Source: Didymodactylos carnosus
Taxonomy: Eukaryota; Rotifera; Eurotatoria; Philodinida; Philodinidae
DNA length: 64,000 bases
Direction: 5' to 3'
Assembly: GCA_905250885.1 (NCBI GenBank)
Contig: CAJNOQ010000031.1
Coordinates: 1 to 64,000 of the forward strand
Under the pieces are notes generated by a model. It had not been told where the DNA came from and did not search any database. It worked only from the letters and a program-made list of their open reading frames with translations. Positions 23,167-34,190 of this stretch are shown here, piece after piece. Within the stretch, counting starts at the first letter, position 1. Every line of letters starts with the position of its first letter. Made by a program: the position numbers and the translations under genes.

Positions 23167-24896
23167 TTAAATAATCGGCAGCATATCTTTTGGTTTTTGA
23201 ACGTTTACTGGTAAAATATGTTCCTCAGAATATTTCGCTAGGATTTCCATCGCGATTTCTACTCTTTTTTCGATCTCTATAACATTCTGTGAAAATCTTT
23301 TTTCTAATGCTCCTGATATAACAATTGCCGCAAAAAGATGATACACTAGATTCATAAAAAGAGAAGAAAGATGGATATGAAGATGGAAGAGAGTAGCTGC
23401 TAATACCGATCCTTGTGGTGCACCGATAAAAATATCTGTAACACGAGAGATAGCTTACTCGAAATAGACTGACATTGTTCTTTCCTGCAAAAGTGAGGGA
23501 ATTCTCGTCTGTACTCTCCTTTCTGGAGTAGATCCGGATCAGACATGTGCAGTAGCAGTAAAAACGTGTGACCGTTACAGACGCTTCGGTAACAACTTCA
23601 AATTTTTACGGTGGTAATTTGAAACCGATAAAAAATCTCAACATTTTACCGCGGTAAACTTCGGTAAAAAGCTTTTTTACCGTTACTGACGGTAATTTAC
23701 CGATGACTACAGAGTTGTTAATAATATATGAATTAAAATCAATTTTCCAAAAAAAAATTGGTAAAAGTAATTTTATTACCGTTGCCGGCTTACGGTAAAT
23801 ACTTAAAAATTTTACCACGGTAAAAAAATGCTTTACCGTTACCGCTCATGCCTAATTCGGATTGTTCGTCCACATGGACCCCTTTCTTTGTATACCATTT
23901 CTGTAATCTACCGTGTACTACACGTTCATACCATTTTCCGAAATTTGATAACATTGAGATAGGTCGCAGCCTATCCACTTTAGGGATCAATCCATCCTTC
24001 GACAGACAGATGACCTTGCCATGTTTACTTGATTTTCGAACTAATCCTGACTGAGCAACCTTGTTGAATCCTACAGTTATAATTTTTAAATACTCTACCG
24101 GAAGTTGTTTTAATATAAAAGCGGATGCACCCTCGTAATCAAATGATTTCTTTTTTCGTATCTTTAACCATGTTTCTTCCACCTCTTCCATAGTAATCTT
24201 TTCTAATGGAATATTAGGTGTATATGAAACGCTTTTGTAAACTTAAAGCGCTTCCACATGAACCGATATTCTTGGGTCATGTACTGGAGCCTCGAAGTGT
24301 TTTTCATAAAAGTTAGCTAGTGTGTCCGCAATGATTTGATGATCTTTTAACACACCATTATCTACCGTAAGTCCTCGGAACGGTATTGACTATGGATGAA
24401 ACGTGGGGCGAACGTACTTCCAGATATTACTCCCTTGAGAGATATAAAACAAAGTATTTTCAGACCGTTTTTGTTGATACAAACACCTCTCATTAAAGTA
24501 GATATTCTTCCAATATATGTAGTCATCGAGGTGCATCTGCAGACGTGTTTTTCTGTATTTTTTTCTTACACTATTATATGTTTTTGCAAGTTTGATAAGT
24601 TGTAACGGCCACAGCGCACGATATTTTTTAACCGGAATGAACTCGCTAACCCTATTTGACAATGAAGAAAGAAAAGATGTGAAAAGAGAAAAATATGTAT
24701 CTGCTTCTCGTAGAATAAATTCTTTAATGCATATCAGTAAAAATCGAAACAAACCTTTAAAAGAATAGAAGCCATACTGTGCGTATTGGTTTATTTTTGT
24801 TATTGTGCGTGATAAAACTTCAGCTTACTTACTAAACCATCGTTTTCCGACAAATGTTCTTCGAAGTGTGTAAGATTTGGACAAGTTATTTATAAT
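23167..24896 (-). mobile_element. Decayed LINE (non-LTR retrotransposon), reverse transcriptase region
   Basis: Minus-strand reading from high to low coordinates gives a Lys/Tyr-rich linker (24752-24390), then the reverse transcriptase fingers and palm (24191-23863) with ILKQLP, LSKDG, LRPISMLSNFGKWYERVV and DEQS. After an inserted hAT-like element, the frame resumes with TRIPSLLQE and IGAPQGSVLAATLF (around 23400-23430). The catalytic FADD box is replaced by FAAI near 23310-23330, and the thumb follows (23355-23167). Stops and frame breaks occur between the pieces, and no endonuclease is recognisable, so the copy is dead and 5'-truncated. The RPIS and GAPQGS forms fit the CR1/Jockey/I-like part of the LINE tree; finer placement needs a phylogeny. 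Confidence 0.85.
23540..23854. mobile_element. Small hAT-like non-autonomous transposon inside the LINE
   Basis: The left end reads CAGACATGTGCAGTAGCAGT, and the complement of the right end reads TAGGCATGAGCGGTAACGGT. That is the short imperfect inverted terminus typical of hAT elements. The flanks are 8-bp near-identical repeats: ATCCGGAT at 23532-23539 and ATTCGGAT at 23855-23862 (one mismatch), and 8 bp is the hAT target size. The 315-bp body is filled with CGGTAAA/TTTACCG words. It sits between DEQS and the following reverse transcriptase segment of the LINE, so it inserted after the LINE. Confidence 0.8.
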
Positions 24897-25429
24897 GAAT
24901 GAGAAAGTTAAGGAGAAAAAAAGTTAATGAGAAAGTTAAGGAGAAAAATTACACGAAGAAACGGACCAACTTTCTAAGTTATTTTGATTTACAAACTTTC
25001 GAGTATTTTAAACAACTCTAAAGACAACAAAGCAGAAGCGAAAATATTTTTGACTACTTTCAGGTGCGCTCTTTCTCTTTATGCAATTCGAAGTTCGTTC
25101 GAATCAAAATGATTGCAAAATCTAACATTCCAAAATTTATTTCAAAATTACCAGAATCTGCTTTTTTTCGCCAGCTGAATTTAAGAAGAAAACTTTAAGG
25201 TAAACTTTCGCTGCTGAATCTGGTACAGGAGTTATTTTTCGTCAAAATTGAAAAAACCCAAGCTCAAAAGATGCGCTATTTTGGCTTTGTTATGCGATGT
25301 TTTCCAGGAGCTCCGAAACTGCAGAATCAAATAGTAGAATTTTCGAAAATCTCAAAGAAGAGAAAATCGATGCAAATCTCAAAGATTGATTTAGCATTTG
25401 TTCACCTAATACTAGTTGATAAAGCTAAA
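24897..25429. other. Intergenic stretch, no gene recognised
   Basis: It contains a short direct duplication GAGAAAGTTAAGGAGAAA near 24900-24947 and otherwise no recognised feature. Confidence 0.4.
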
Positions 25430-26060
25430 GATCTAATCCAATGAGGTAAGTCTCATTGGAAAGGGATTTATCACCGGAAAACGTTCCCTAGCGAGCTTCC
25501 AACAATTGTTCAGAAACGTCTGAACAAGACGGAGAGTCATCGTGCGATTCATTGGATTGAATCACTCAACGAGCGAAAAGTTAGACGTGTCAGTGTCTAA
25601 AATCGGTCATCCGTAGACGCGGCAGCGTCTAATTTCGATACATGTCGATCAGTCATGCACTGAACTGACGCACCTTTTTAGACAGTTGAACCGTGTTCTT
25701 TTTTTGTAGTGATCGACTTCGATGACTCGAACAGCAGGAAACCAATCTCAGTTTGATGTAGTCTTGAATGCCACTCATCAAGATATAATCTCGAGAAACT
25801 TCTCGTTAATTTCACAAATTAATTTTTTGTCTTACTCACGAGGGAACATCTACAAGTGATAATCTCAGATTTCAATAATCTTCACTGATAGATAGAGGGT
25901 AATGTCCTAAAAGAGTTTCTCTCCATATTGCTTCTTTCAAAAGTTATGAATTTTTTTTCTTTGCCTGCATCATATATCATACAAAAAAACTATCATACCA
26001 ACTAAAAAGTTCGTAACTTTGCAATAATAGCGAGTTGAGATCTTAAACTTTTTGCTATAC
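25430..26060 (+). repeat. Direct repeat, left copy (pairs with 32630-33245)
   Basis: Read against the right copy at a constant offset of 7200 bp, positions 25430-25832 are identical base for base (403 bp). The next 148 bp carry 12 differences, and a small indel follows. The repeat therefore has an identical A part and a diverged B part. The B part is also the arm of the foldback element at 33038-34190. There are no coding motifs. The outer flanks differ from those of the right copy, which rules out a simple large tandem duplication. Confidence 0.9.
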
Positions 26061-26965
26061 TATTGTGGGAAGATATTATCTCAGAAGCAGCCTTGGACCG
26101 TCGTGTGTTGTTGACACGATAGAACAGAACGAATTTACCTGCGCGGTTACACTACAACCAAAATGCATGACTGTTCTTGATATTTCTGACTGTTCATGCA
26201 ATGTACCTTCGTTTTACGAGTATGTCTTTTACAGTCGCGGTATTTGAAAAGAAAGACAGTAGTAACTAAGTTAAATGAACACACTCAATTGCAGAAATTT
26301 CATGATAATTGAACATCCAGTGTATACATTGGGAACGAATGAAAAAAATTTACGAACTATGAAGATAATTGCTAGATCGATGTTCATATTATTATCATTT
26401 CAGAAAGTAAATTTAAAACAACATTCTGATTTGCGAGCAGTACAAAATCGACAATTGAAACTTGTTTTGCAAATAAAATTTTCGAAGATTTGCAAATTCT
26501 CTTATCTTTGTCAACATTACAATGAAGCGAGCAAGATGATAATATCAATCTGATAAGAAATGTTTGTAAAAGGTAGCTTTCAAAAGCGAAGCAGATCATA
26601 AGCAACATTTCAATTGTAAGCATTTGCGAGGTCCCATTGCATTTGTTCCACAGGATTTCATGTGTGAAGTGGAATATCTGATAGAAAATTCCGAAAAAAG
26701 ATCAAATCGAAATCTGGATGAGTAACAGCATAATTCATTTGAAATAAAAAAGAGCAGAGTTATTTATTTTTCGAAAATTGCTGTTGAGGACCTCAGAAAC
26801 GGGACTCATTCATTTCAGAGGGTTTTTTTGTAGGGAATATCGAAACCTAAAGGACTTCTACGCCCATCGCTTTATACTCTTAGGGGCAAAATTAAGTATA
26901 TTCAGCAATGTACATTTTAGAAAAAAGATTCAAATTTTATTTTAAATTCTAGGAAACAGGCTACA
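26061..26965. other. Upstream region of the rhamnosidase gene
   Basis: AT-rich DNA with no gene. The sequence just before the start (TTTAAATTCTAG, then 14 bases, then ATG) could be a 3' splice site of an intron in the 5' untranslated region. That would mean the gene has acquired a host-type leader. Confidence 0.4.
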
Positions 26966-29900
26966 ATGCTGGGAATCTTCTTTGGACTGTTGTGTTTGCT
27001 TGGTGTTGAATCCTTGCACTTTGCACACAACACCAGTCAACCCATCGACGTTCGTATTGAGTATTGGTTGCTAGAACAATATTATGATGTCGTCATTGAC
27101 ACACATACACCCATCATCTCATGGAATTTACCAACCTTTTTAAACAATCATCATCATCATCAACGGGATATTCAACAAGTAGCTTATCAAGTTCAACTAT
27201 ATAAACGACCTGCACATGATACAACAACATCAATCTTATTATGGGATACTCAACCTACAGAATCCTCGTCCACTACATTGCAATATAATGGTCCCATGTT
27301 TGGTGTAGATAGCCGTTACGAATTGCGCGTGAGATATTGGTCCACTCACGGAGTGAAAAGTGATTGGTTCATTGCAACCTTCCGTACAGCATTTTTCCAC
27401 TTATTGAACGCGGGAGATGCTCCGCAATGGATTGGTAGTGATATCATTAACATGAATCAATTACGCAAAACATTCAATATCGACTTATCATCATCTTCAG
27501 CGATCAGTTCAGCCTCTGTCGTCATTAGTGGCATTGGCTATTACGAACTGCATATTAATGGGTACCCAGTCGATTTGTCTCGCAAGCTGGATGTTGGATG
27601 GACCACTTATCAACAGCGTACATTATACGTGTCGTATGATGTGACTGATTTCTTGACTGGCGGTGCCAATGCTATTGGAGTCTATTTAGGACAAGGCTGG
27701 TATAATCAGCAGCAATGGATAATTGGCCCTGGCGCAAGGACCGAGCTTAGTACACAATATGGATCACCTCGATTCATTTTCCGCTTAGTAATATACCTGA
27801 GTGACAGTTCTATCATCACCATCAACAGCAATGAGACATGGTTGGGACGTGAAGCGGAACATCGAGCGGACAACCTCTATATGGGTACTATCGTGGATTA
27901 TCGTGCTGCACGACCTACATTTTCTACTGCGACATTTGTCGATAAGACATCGTTATGGATCAATGCTTCGATTCTATCGTCTCCCGTACAGAATGGTACT
28001 CTAAGTTTACAACGAATGCCTCCGATACGTGCTGGATTCGATGCATTAGATATTCCTGATCTCAGCAGCACCGATGATATTACAACTAGTATAGTCGAGA
28101 GATATTTATGTGGTGCGGATCTAGCCAAATTCAATGGTGTATTAACACCGATTGGAACGGATTATTCCAATGGAAAGATTTTTGATTTAGGCCAGAACTT
28201 TGCTGGTTGGTGTCGACTGTCTGGCATCAATGTTCCACGTGGTTATATCGTACAATTACGTCATTCTGAATATCGTTATTCATCAGGTATTAATGGCATT
28301 CCATTTAATGGTATCGATACCGAGAATCTCGAGTCTATTGCCGCGACTGATACATTCATCTTACAGGGTTCAGGAAATGAAACCATTGAACCTATGTTTA
28401 CTTATCATGGCTTTCGCTATCTCTTAGTCAATGGATTAGACAACATTGATAGTTCACAAGTAACATGTTATCCTGTTCATACACAAACAAGTTTGATCGG
28501 GAACTTTTCGTCCTCTTCTGTCGTGTTAAATCAAATTCAACACAATATCTTATGGTCACAATTGAGTAACACCATGTCATTGCCTACTGATTGTCCTCAG
28601 CGAAATGAAAGACGAGGTTGGATGGGTGATGCCGCTCTCTCTGTGGATGAAGCCTTATTCAATTTTGACTTAATCCAATTTTATTTGAATTTCTTAACCA
28701 TGATCCAAGATAATCAAGCTGCAGATGGAGCCATTTCTGATACGGTACCATTTACTGTGGGATTCGCACCTGCGGACCCCAATTGGGGCACTGCTTATAT
28801 CACAATTACATGGGCACTGTATGAACACACGGGTGATATCACTATTCTAGAACAATATTACACGAGTATCCGAGCCTGGATCGATTGTTTAACACGACAA
28901 TACCAACAAACAGGCTTGGCACATTACTTCTCGCATTGGGGCGATTGGGAACCCGCTGCACGTATGACTAATACTTCCTTGATCTCCTCATTTGCCTATT
29001 TGCACGATGTTCATCGATTCATCAACATATCTGCCGTGTTGAACCAAACAGATAACGTGAAGAATTATACAGAGTTGTACAATACATTGGCCAAAGAGTT
29101 TCACAATGTCTTTTATGATGGAACACTGGGAGGATATGCGGATAATAGCCAAGCTGCTAATGTTTTAGCTTTGGCATTACCCAATGTCGTACCTGATCCG
29201 ATAGAAACTTTTGTGTGGGAGGCATTATTGAATAATATTAAAAGTCAGAATCAGCATTTCACAGGTGGAATTGTTAGCGTGGCTCAGTTATATCCCTTAT
29301 TATCTACAAATGGTCATCATGATTTAGCAGTACAATTAGCCAGTTCCACCACTTATCCATCCTATGGTCATATGTTCAATAATCCAATTCAAAATGCTAC
29401 AACGACTTGGGAAGCATGGAATACATTACCTGATCAAGCCGGCTCCTCACTCAACCATCACATGTTCAATAGTATTGGCAGTTGGTTTTATCGTTATCTC
29501 GTAGGATTGCAATTATCATTGGCCGACCATCAGGTACATATCCATCCTCGCATGACTTATGATGAAACATTGTTAACAACTGTGTCAGCCACGGTCAAGA
29601 CGCAAAAAGGTTTAGTGAGAGTTGCTTGGACAAGAGCTGTCAATGATATAGAACAATTATCCATATCATCACCGTTTCTACGGATCGTGAAGATGACTGT
29701 CACCATACCAACTAATCTGGAAGGCATCATCTCATTTGATCCTTTACTAAAATCTGGTCAATGCCATTCCTTTTATGTTGATCACCAGTTACTATGGAAA
29801 CGTTCGTCTCTGTATCCTCGTCAACGTCTTCGCGCTAGTTCGGTGAATGATTTATCATTGATAAATGTTGTCAGTGGTGTGAAGCGACTGGCAGAAGATA

Positions 29901-29980
29901 CAGACAGTGGCACGATGACTCTGCGGGTGTCATCTGGACAGTATCAGTTTCATGCAGTGTGGGAAGAAAAATTTTTGTAG
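26966..29980 (+). CDS. Secreted alpha-L-rhamnosidase, glycoside hydrolase family 78
   Basis: A single uninterrupted frame of 1004 residues. Residues 1-16 (MLGIFFGLLCLLGVES) are a signal peptide, so the enzyme is secreted or lysosomal. Order: N-terminal beta domains with the GH78 pattern GYYELHINGYPVD, LDVGWTTYQQRT and AIGVYLGQGWYN (about 180-250), then the (alpha/alpha)6 catalytic barrel with DCPQRNERRGWMGDA (Glu548, matching the family general acid) and TTTWEAWNTLPD (Glu816, matching the family base), then a C-terminal beta domain. It should release terminal rhamnose from plant or bacterial polysaccharides and glycosides. It has no introns, while neighbouring host genes have many, and it looks richer in G and C than its flanks. 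Direct repeats lie on both sides. GH78 is chiefly bacterial and fungal, so horizontal acquisition is likely, but the donor cannot be told by eye. Both catalytic residues and full length suggest a working gene. Confidence 0.95.
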   Translation: MLGIFFGLLCLLGVESLHFAHNTSQPIDVRIEYWLLEQYYDVVIDTHTPIISWNLPTFLNNHHHHQRDIQQVAYQVQLYKRPAHDTTTSILLWDTQPTESSSTTLQYNGPMFGVDSRYELRVRYWSTHGVKSDWFIATFRTAFFHLLNAGDAPQWIGSDIINMNQLRKTFNIDLSSSSAISSASVVISGIGYYELHINGYPVDLSRKLDVGWTTYQQRTLYVSYDVTDFLTGGANAIGVYLGQGWYNQQQWIIGPGARTELSTQYGSPRFIFRLVIYLSDSSIITINSNETWLGREAEHRADNLYMGTIVDYRAARPTFSTATFVDKTSLWINASILSSPVQNGTLSLQRMPPIRAGFDALDIPDLSSTDDITTSIVERYLCGADLAKFNGVLTPIGTDYSNGKIFDLGQNFAGWCRLSGINVPRGYIVQLRHSEYRYSSGINGIPFNGIDTENLESIAATDTFILQGSGNETIEPMFTYHGFRYLLVNGLDNIDSSQVTCYPVHTQTSLIGNFSSSSVVLNQIQHNILWSQLSNTMSLPTDCPQRNERRGWMGDAALSVDEALFNFDLIQFYLNFLTMIQDNQAADGAISDTVPFTVGFAPADPNWGTAYITITWALYEHTGDITILEQYYTSIRAWIDCLTRQYQQTGLAHYFSHWGDWEPAARMTNTSLISSFAYLHDVHRFINISAVLNQTDNVKNYTELYNTLAKEFHNVFYDGTLGGYADNSQAANVLALALPNVVPDPIETFVWEALLNNIKSQNQHFTGGIVSVAQLYPLLSTNGHHDLAVQLASSTTYPSYGHMFNNPIQNATTTWEAWNTLPDQAGSSLNHHMFNSIGSWFYRYLVGLQLSLADHQVHIHPRMTYDETLLTTVSATVKTQKGLVRVAWTRAVNDIEQLSISSPFLRIVKMTVTIPTNLEGIISFDPLLKSGQCHSFYVDHQLLWKRSSLYPRQRLRASSVNDLSLINVVSGVKRLAEDTDSGTMTLRVSSGQYQFHAVWEEKFL

Positions 29981-30145
29981 GAAGTGAGTTTTAAAATAAA
30001 TTCTTCGGATAAAAGTTCAAAGAAAATTTTGGCTGTTAAAGACGTAATATCGAATCATCGCTATGATTAAAAAAAACTGGCATTATATGCTTGTTCTTAT
30101 TTCTAAATGTGTTTTTGTCAGTCAAGACGATCTCTAGATTAAAAG

Positions 30146-30364
30146 AATCCTAAAATGATTCGAGCCAAATGACGTGATTTGACCGAGATATCGAATTATT
30201 ACTTGACTTAGATTTTTCTACAATCTATTCTGAACAGGGGCCCACGTTTTAGGTCAAAATCGAAAGTTTGATTGAGCTGGAAAATTGGAGGGCTGCAGGG
30301 AAAATCCAGCAATAATTCGACATCTCTGCCAAATCACAACATTGGCTCGAATCCTTTTAGGATT
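30146..30364. mobile_element. MITE-like hairpin with about 60-bp inverted arms
   Basis: The left arm starts AATCCTAAAATGATTCGAGC, and the complement of the right end reads AATCCTAAAAGGATTCGAGC. Similarity continues through GTGATTTG and TCGAATTATT. The whole element is 219 bp with no ORF. It lies about 170 bp after the rhamnosidase stop. No clear target duplication was seen. Confidence 0.7.
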
Positions 30365-32279
30365 GTGCCAGTAGTATGACCTCAAAAGCGGTGAATCACT
30401 TCAGTCGTCATTTTTAGTTCGTTCATTTTGGATTATATCTCTTATGCCCTAAAGACTTTATATCCCTCAGATCCCTTTGAACATAAACAGCTGAGCTGCT
30501 TTATGAATGAATATGGAATTCAATTTTTGTATTATGTTTTTCTAAATGTTCGTACATCGTATTTTCTTTTGGCACACTACATACACTGTGTCAATAGTCA
30601 TTCGGCCGCTTCAGATGAAACGAGAAGTTGCTTACAGAACATCTGAATAGGGTGGGACCGAAATTACGCCATTTGACCAAGTATGGCACTGAGAGAACTT
30701 CCATCGATAGATCTCTGTGATCAGAATAAGGTGTGGAGGAAAAGTATGAAATTTGAGTACAACTTGGAATTGATAGTGAAGTGAGAAGCAATAGCCACTA
30801 AATGTTTTCCGTCGGTGACTACCATGAATAGACCTGTAACACACTCTGCGATAAAATCGTTCAAGCTCAGTTCATCTCAAAAGAACTGTTCGAAAACCAG
30901 TTCTTGAAAGATCACCTTCTGTCAACAGTTCCAGAGGCAGGAAACTAATCTTTCTTCTATTTTTCACGCTTCTGTCGATAGATCCTAGCTTATAAAATAA
31001 GCAATATAACAGGTTCATTCAAATTAGTGATAGTTTGAATTAGTAATGAAAGACACAAAAAAATAAATAATTAAAAAATATATAACTTAATATTAACATT
31101 AGATTTCTCTTTCTCTATCTCTATAAAAAAATATTTGAAGCTTTTATAATATGAATCTTGAAAAGGAGTCATCGAGAAATATTTAAGACACCATGGTAAT
31201 GCCAAAAGAAAGCTCTATATCAATAAGTCAGAAAAAAAATCAGGCCAAAATCAGAAAAGTTTTCGCATGAACATATGTTGATCAGAAGTGAATCTAGTGG
31301 TAACGTCGAGCAATGACAAAAATCAAGCTCGTTCTATGCTCGATCAGTGTTTTCGAAATGATCGAATTGAAAATCAAGATCACGGAGTCATCTTTTTTCT
31401 GCATTTCTTTCCACTTGTTCTTTGTTTTAGATCAGTTCAGCTGATTTCTTGGCAATCACACGTTTTACGAACAGGTTGGCGAACAAGACATTTTGTTCAA
31501 GGTAAAGAATCGTTTGTTCATGCCACTCAAATATAATATTCCTTGTTTTTGCAGTATGGCATCACTGGTCCTCAGTCAGAAATGGGTGTATTGATTTCTA
31601 CCGTCGCGACGGCGATCAGTGGATTTTGATCGAGCTTCCATCTTTATCCACAACTTCCGTACAGAGCGCCTATTTCCATCGACAGTGATCTTGATAAGGC
31701 AATCACGCTCTTGCTCCTAATTCATTTCAGTTTGAGCAATTCATACAGCGAAAAACTGCTTCGAATGCGGGCTGAACACTGGGATAAGAGTAAATCAGTG
31801 GTGTAGACACTTTAAATCTTTTCCCTTTAACACATGCAACTTTCCGTTTGTGCCATTGTGTGCAGCTTGACTTGTTTCTCAAACGGCAGCAGATGCTTTG
31901 TGAAAGGGTTTTTTCAATGAACTGTTGGCTTGAAAATAATAGTATGACGAGCTTCTCGTTGACTAACGCAAAGATGATTGGCTGGTTTCACTCGTGTGCT
32001 TCTCATTTTCGGATCTTTTCTAGATGAAATATACTCGATCCACAACCTCGTGAACTTCAATCATCGAACTTCGCTTCTTGTTCAGATAGACTTCTCCAAT
32101 TTTCTTTCCCGCCAGAGCAGCACCCATGCTAGTAGATTTCGAATCACACCAAGTCGAAGTATATCCGGTTTTGCTTCTCGTGAGCTAATGGATCGCTCTG
32201 AACCAAAGTTTGTTCTTTTTTGTGATATCCTGCACTTTAGTAAATAAAAAAATCTTATCATTCTCCTACTATACTGAAG
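30365..32279. other. Gene-free stretch between rhamnosidase and foldback cluster
   Basis: Several short open frames exist on both strands, none with a recognisable domain. No RNA gene was found. Composition is slightly less AT-rich than the 11-19 kb desert, which may reflect old repeat sequence. Confidence 0.4.
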
Positions 32280-32690
32280 AGGGAACATTTTTCGGTGGCA
32301 AATCCCTTTCCAGTGAGAATGATCTCATTGAAAAAGATTCACTGAGACTACAATAGCCGGCAATGAATCGTGTTGTTAGAGCTTCCTCTTCGAGTGATGA
32401 CTGTTGTAGTGGAATTTCAACCGATGACGAAAAATCTCCACGAAAGTCGAATGAAAGAAACTCATCTGACGCTTCACCCATGAGCTGGGTAATGTCACTC
32501 AGGCTGAAACTCGTTCATTTGATCCTCGTGAATAATTGTCGTCATCAGTTGGAACTCTAATACATCAGTCAACAGTCGAAGAGGGAAACCCATCGGCACG
32601 CTTCATTGCAGGCTATTCTAGTCTTCGTGGATCTAATCCAATGAGGTAAGTCTCATTGGAAAGGGATTTATCACCGGAAAACGTTCCCTA
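32280..32690. repeat. Inverted repeat overlapping the right direct repeat
   Basis: Sequence 32280-32403 is an imperfect complement of 32574-32690. Shared blocks include AATCCCTTTCCA and ATAGCC.GCAATGAA. The right arm spans the left boundary of the direct repeat (32630), so the repeat is part of a larger foldback structure here but not at its other copy. No coding function is recognised. Confidence 0.6.
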
Positions 32691-33245
32691 GCGAGCTTCC
32701 AACAATTGTTCAGAAACGTCTGAACAAGACGGAGAGTCATCGTGCGATTCATTGGATTGAATCACTCAACGAGCGAAAAGTTAGACGTGTCAGTGTCTAA
32801 AATCGGTCATCCGTAGACGCGGCAGCGTCTAATTTCGATACATGTCGATCAGTCATGCACTGAACTGACGCACCTTTTTAGACAGTTGAACCGTGTTCTT
32901 TTTTTGTAGTGATCGACTTCGATGACTCGAACAGCAGGAAACCAATCTCAGTTTGATGTAGTCTTGAATGCCACTCATCAAGATATAATCTCGAGAAACT
33001 TCTCGTTAATTTCACAAATTAATTTTTTGTCTCACTCACGAGAGAACATCTACAGGTGATAATTTCCGATTCCAATAATCTTTACTGATAGATAGAGGGT
33101 AATGTCCTAAAAGGGTTTCTCTCCATATTGCTTCTTTCAAAAGTTATGAATTTTCTTTCTTTGCCTGCATCGTACCTCATACAAAACTAAAAAGTTCATA
33201 ACTTTGCAATAATAGCGAGTTAAGATCTGAAACTTTTTGCTATAG
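32630..33245 (+). repeat. Direct repeat, right copy (pairs with 25430-26060)
   Basis: Positions 32630-33032 are identical to 25430-25832. Beyond that, similarity drops to roughly 92 percent over 148 bp, and this copy lacks about 14 bases near 33186. The B part continues into the left arm of the foldback element at 33038. Confidence 0.9.
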
Positions 33246-34190
33246 TGGTACTAATCGTATACCAATAATTCAGAAGATTTCAGCCTTTCAACTCTCGCAA
33301 GTTATCGATTTTTCACTAGCTTAAGGAAAACCATGTAATGTAATATTCCCTAAAATTTTTTTTCGAATAGCAGCCACTGTATTCGAGAGCCCGCTATAAA
33401 AAAACACGTAGTTGATCGATCACCATGAGAGTATCCACTGGTTTCCACTGTGTAAATGTATCGTACTATATAACACAGCGTTTTTCTTTTTGTTTTATAT
33501 TTTTGTCACTGTAACTAATGCTAAAACATGAACAAAATGTATTCTAATATTTTCTAATAGCATTAACAGCATTTCCGCATCTCGGCTTATATCTGCTGCT
33601 GTTTGATCCGATGAAAAACGTTTCGAAACTAAATTTGCTAAAATTTCTAAAACGCAATGGAGATTTAGCATGCTGTTATCGCTGTGATAAGATGGTAGCG
33701 AATGGCAAAAGAAATACGTTCCATATATCTCTTTTTTTCTTTGTGACAAAATGAGAAAACACTCACGTGATAAAGCGAATTAGATATATATATTCCTTTT
33801 CTGGTAAATCATTTTCAGTCAAAAGAGAGTTTGGAAACACCTATGTTTAAGAGTAGTAGAACAAACATAGTTCAGCTGAAAACATGACTTTAGATGCTTT
33901 TCCTTAAGCTAGTAAAAATCGGTAACTCGCGAGAGTTAAAAGGCTGAAACCTTCTAGATTATTGACAGACGATTAGTACCAATATAGCAAAAAGTTTCAG
34001 ATTTTAACTCGTTATTATTGCAAAGTTATGTACTTTTTAGTTTTGTATGATATATGATGCAGGCAAAGAAAAAACATTCATAACTTTTGAAAGAAGCAAT
34101 ATGGGGAAAAACCCTTTCAGAACACTGCCCTCTATCTATCAGTAAAGATTATTGAAATCGGAGGTTATCACCTGAAGATGTTCCCTCGTC
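33038..34190. mobile_element. Foldback element with about 295-bp inverted arms
   Basis: The left arm 33038-33331 and the right arm 33894-34190 are complements with scattered differences. Shared blocks include TGATAGATAGAGGG, TTCAAAAGTTATGAA and GCAAAAAGTTTCAGA in the appropriate orientation. The 560-bp centre has no recognised domain (an 84-residue minus frame at 33495-33749 is unlike any family I know). The same arm sequence occurs once more at 25833-26060, so it is a repeated family. Confidence 0.75.

Noticed and set aside
25430-33245. The two direct repeats as the long terminal repeats of one retroelement enclosing the rhamnosidase
   Set aside because: No retroelement proteins lie between them, the divergence is not even along the repeat, the right copy is embedded in foldback structures, and the enclosed gene is an ordinary enzyme gene.
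33495-33749. An 84-residue frame in the centre of the foldback element as its transposase
   Set aside because: Too short and without any catalytic motif.
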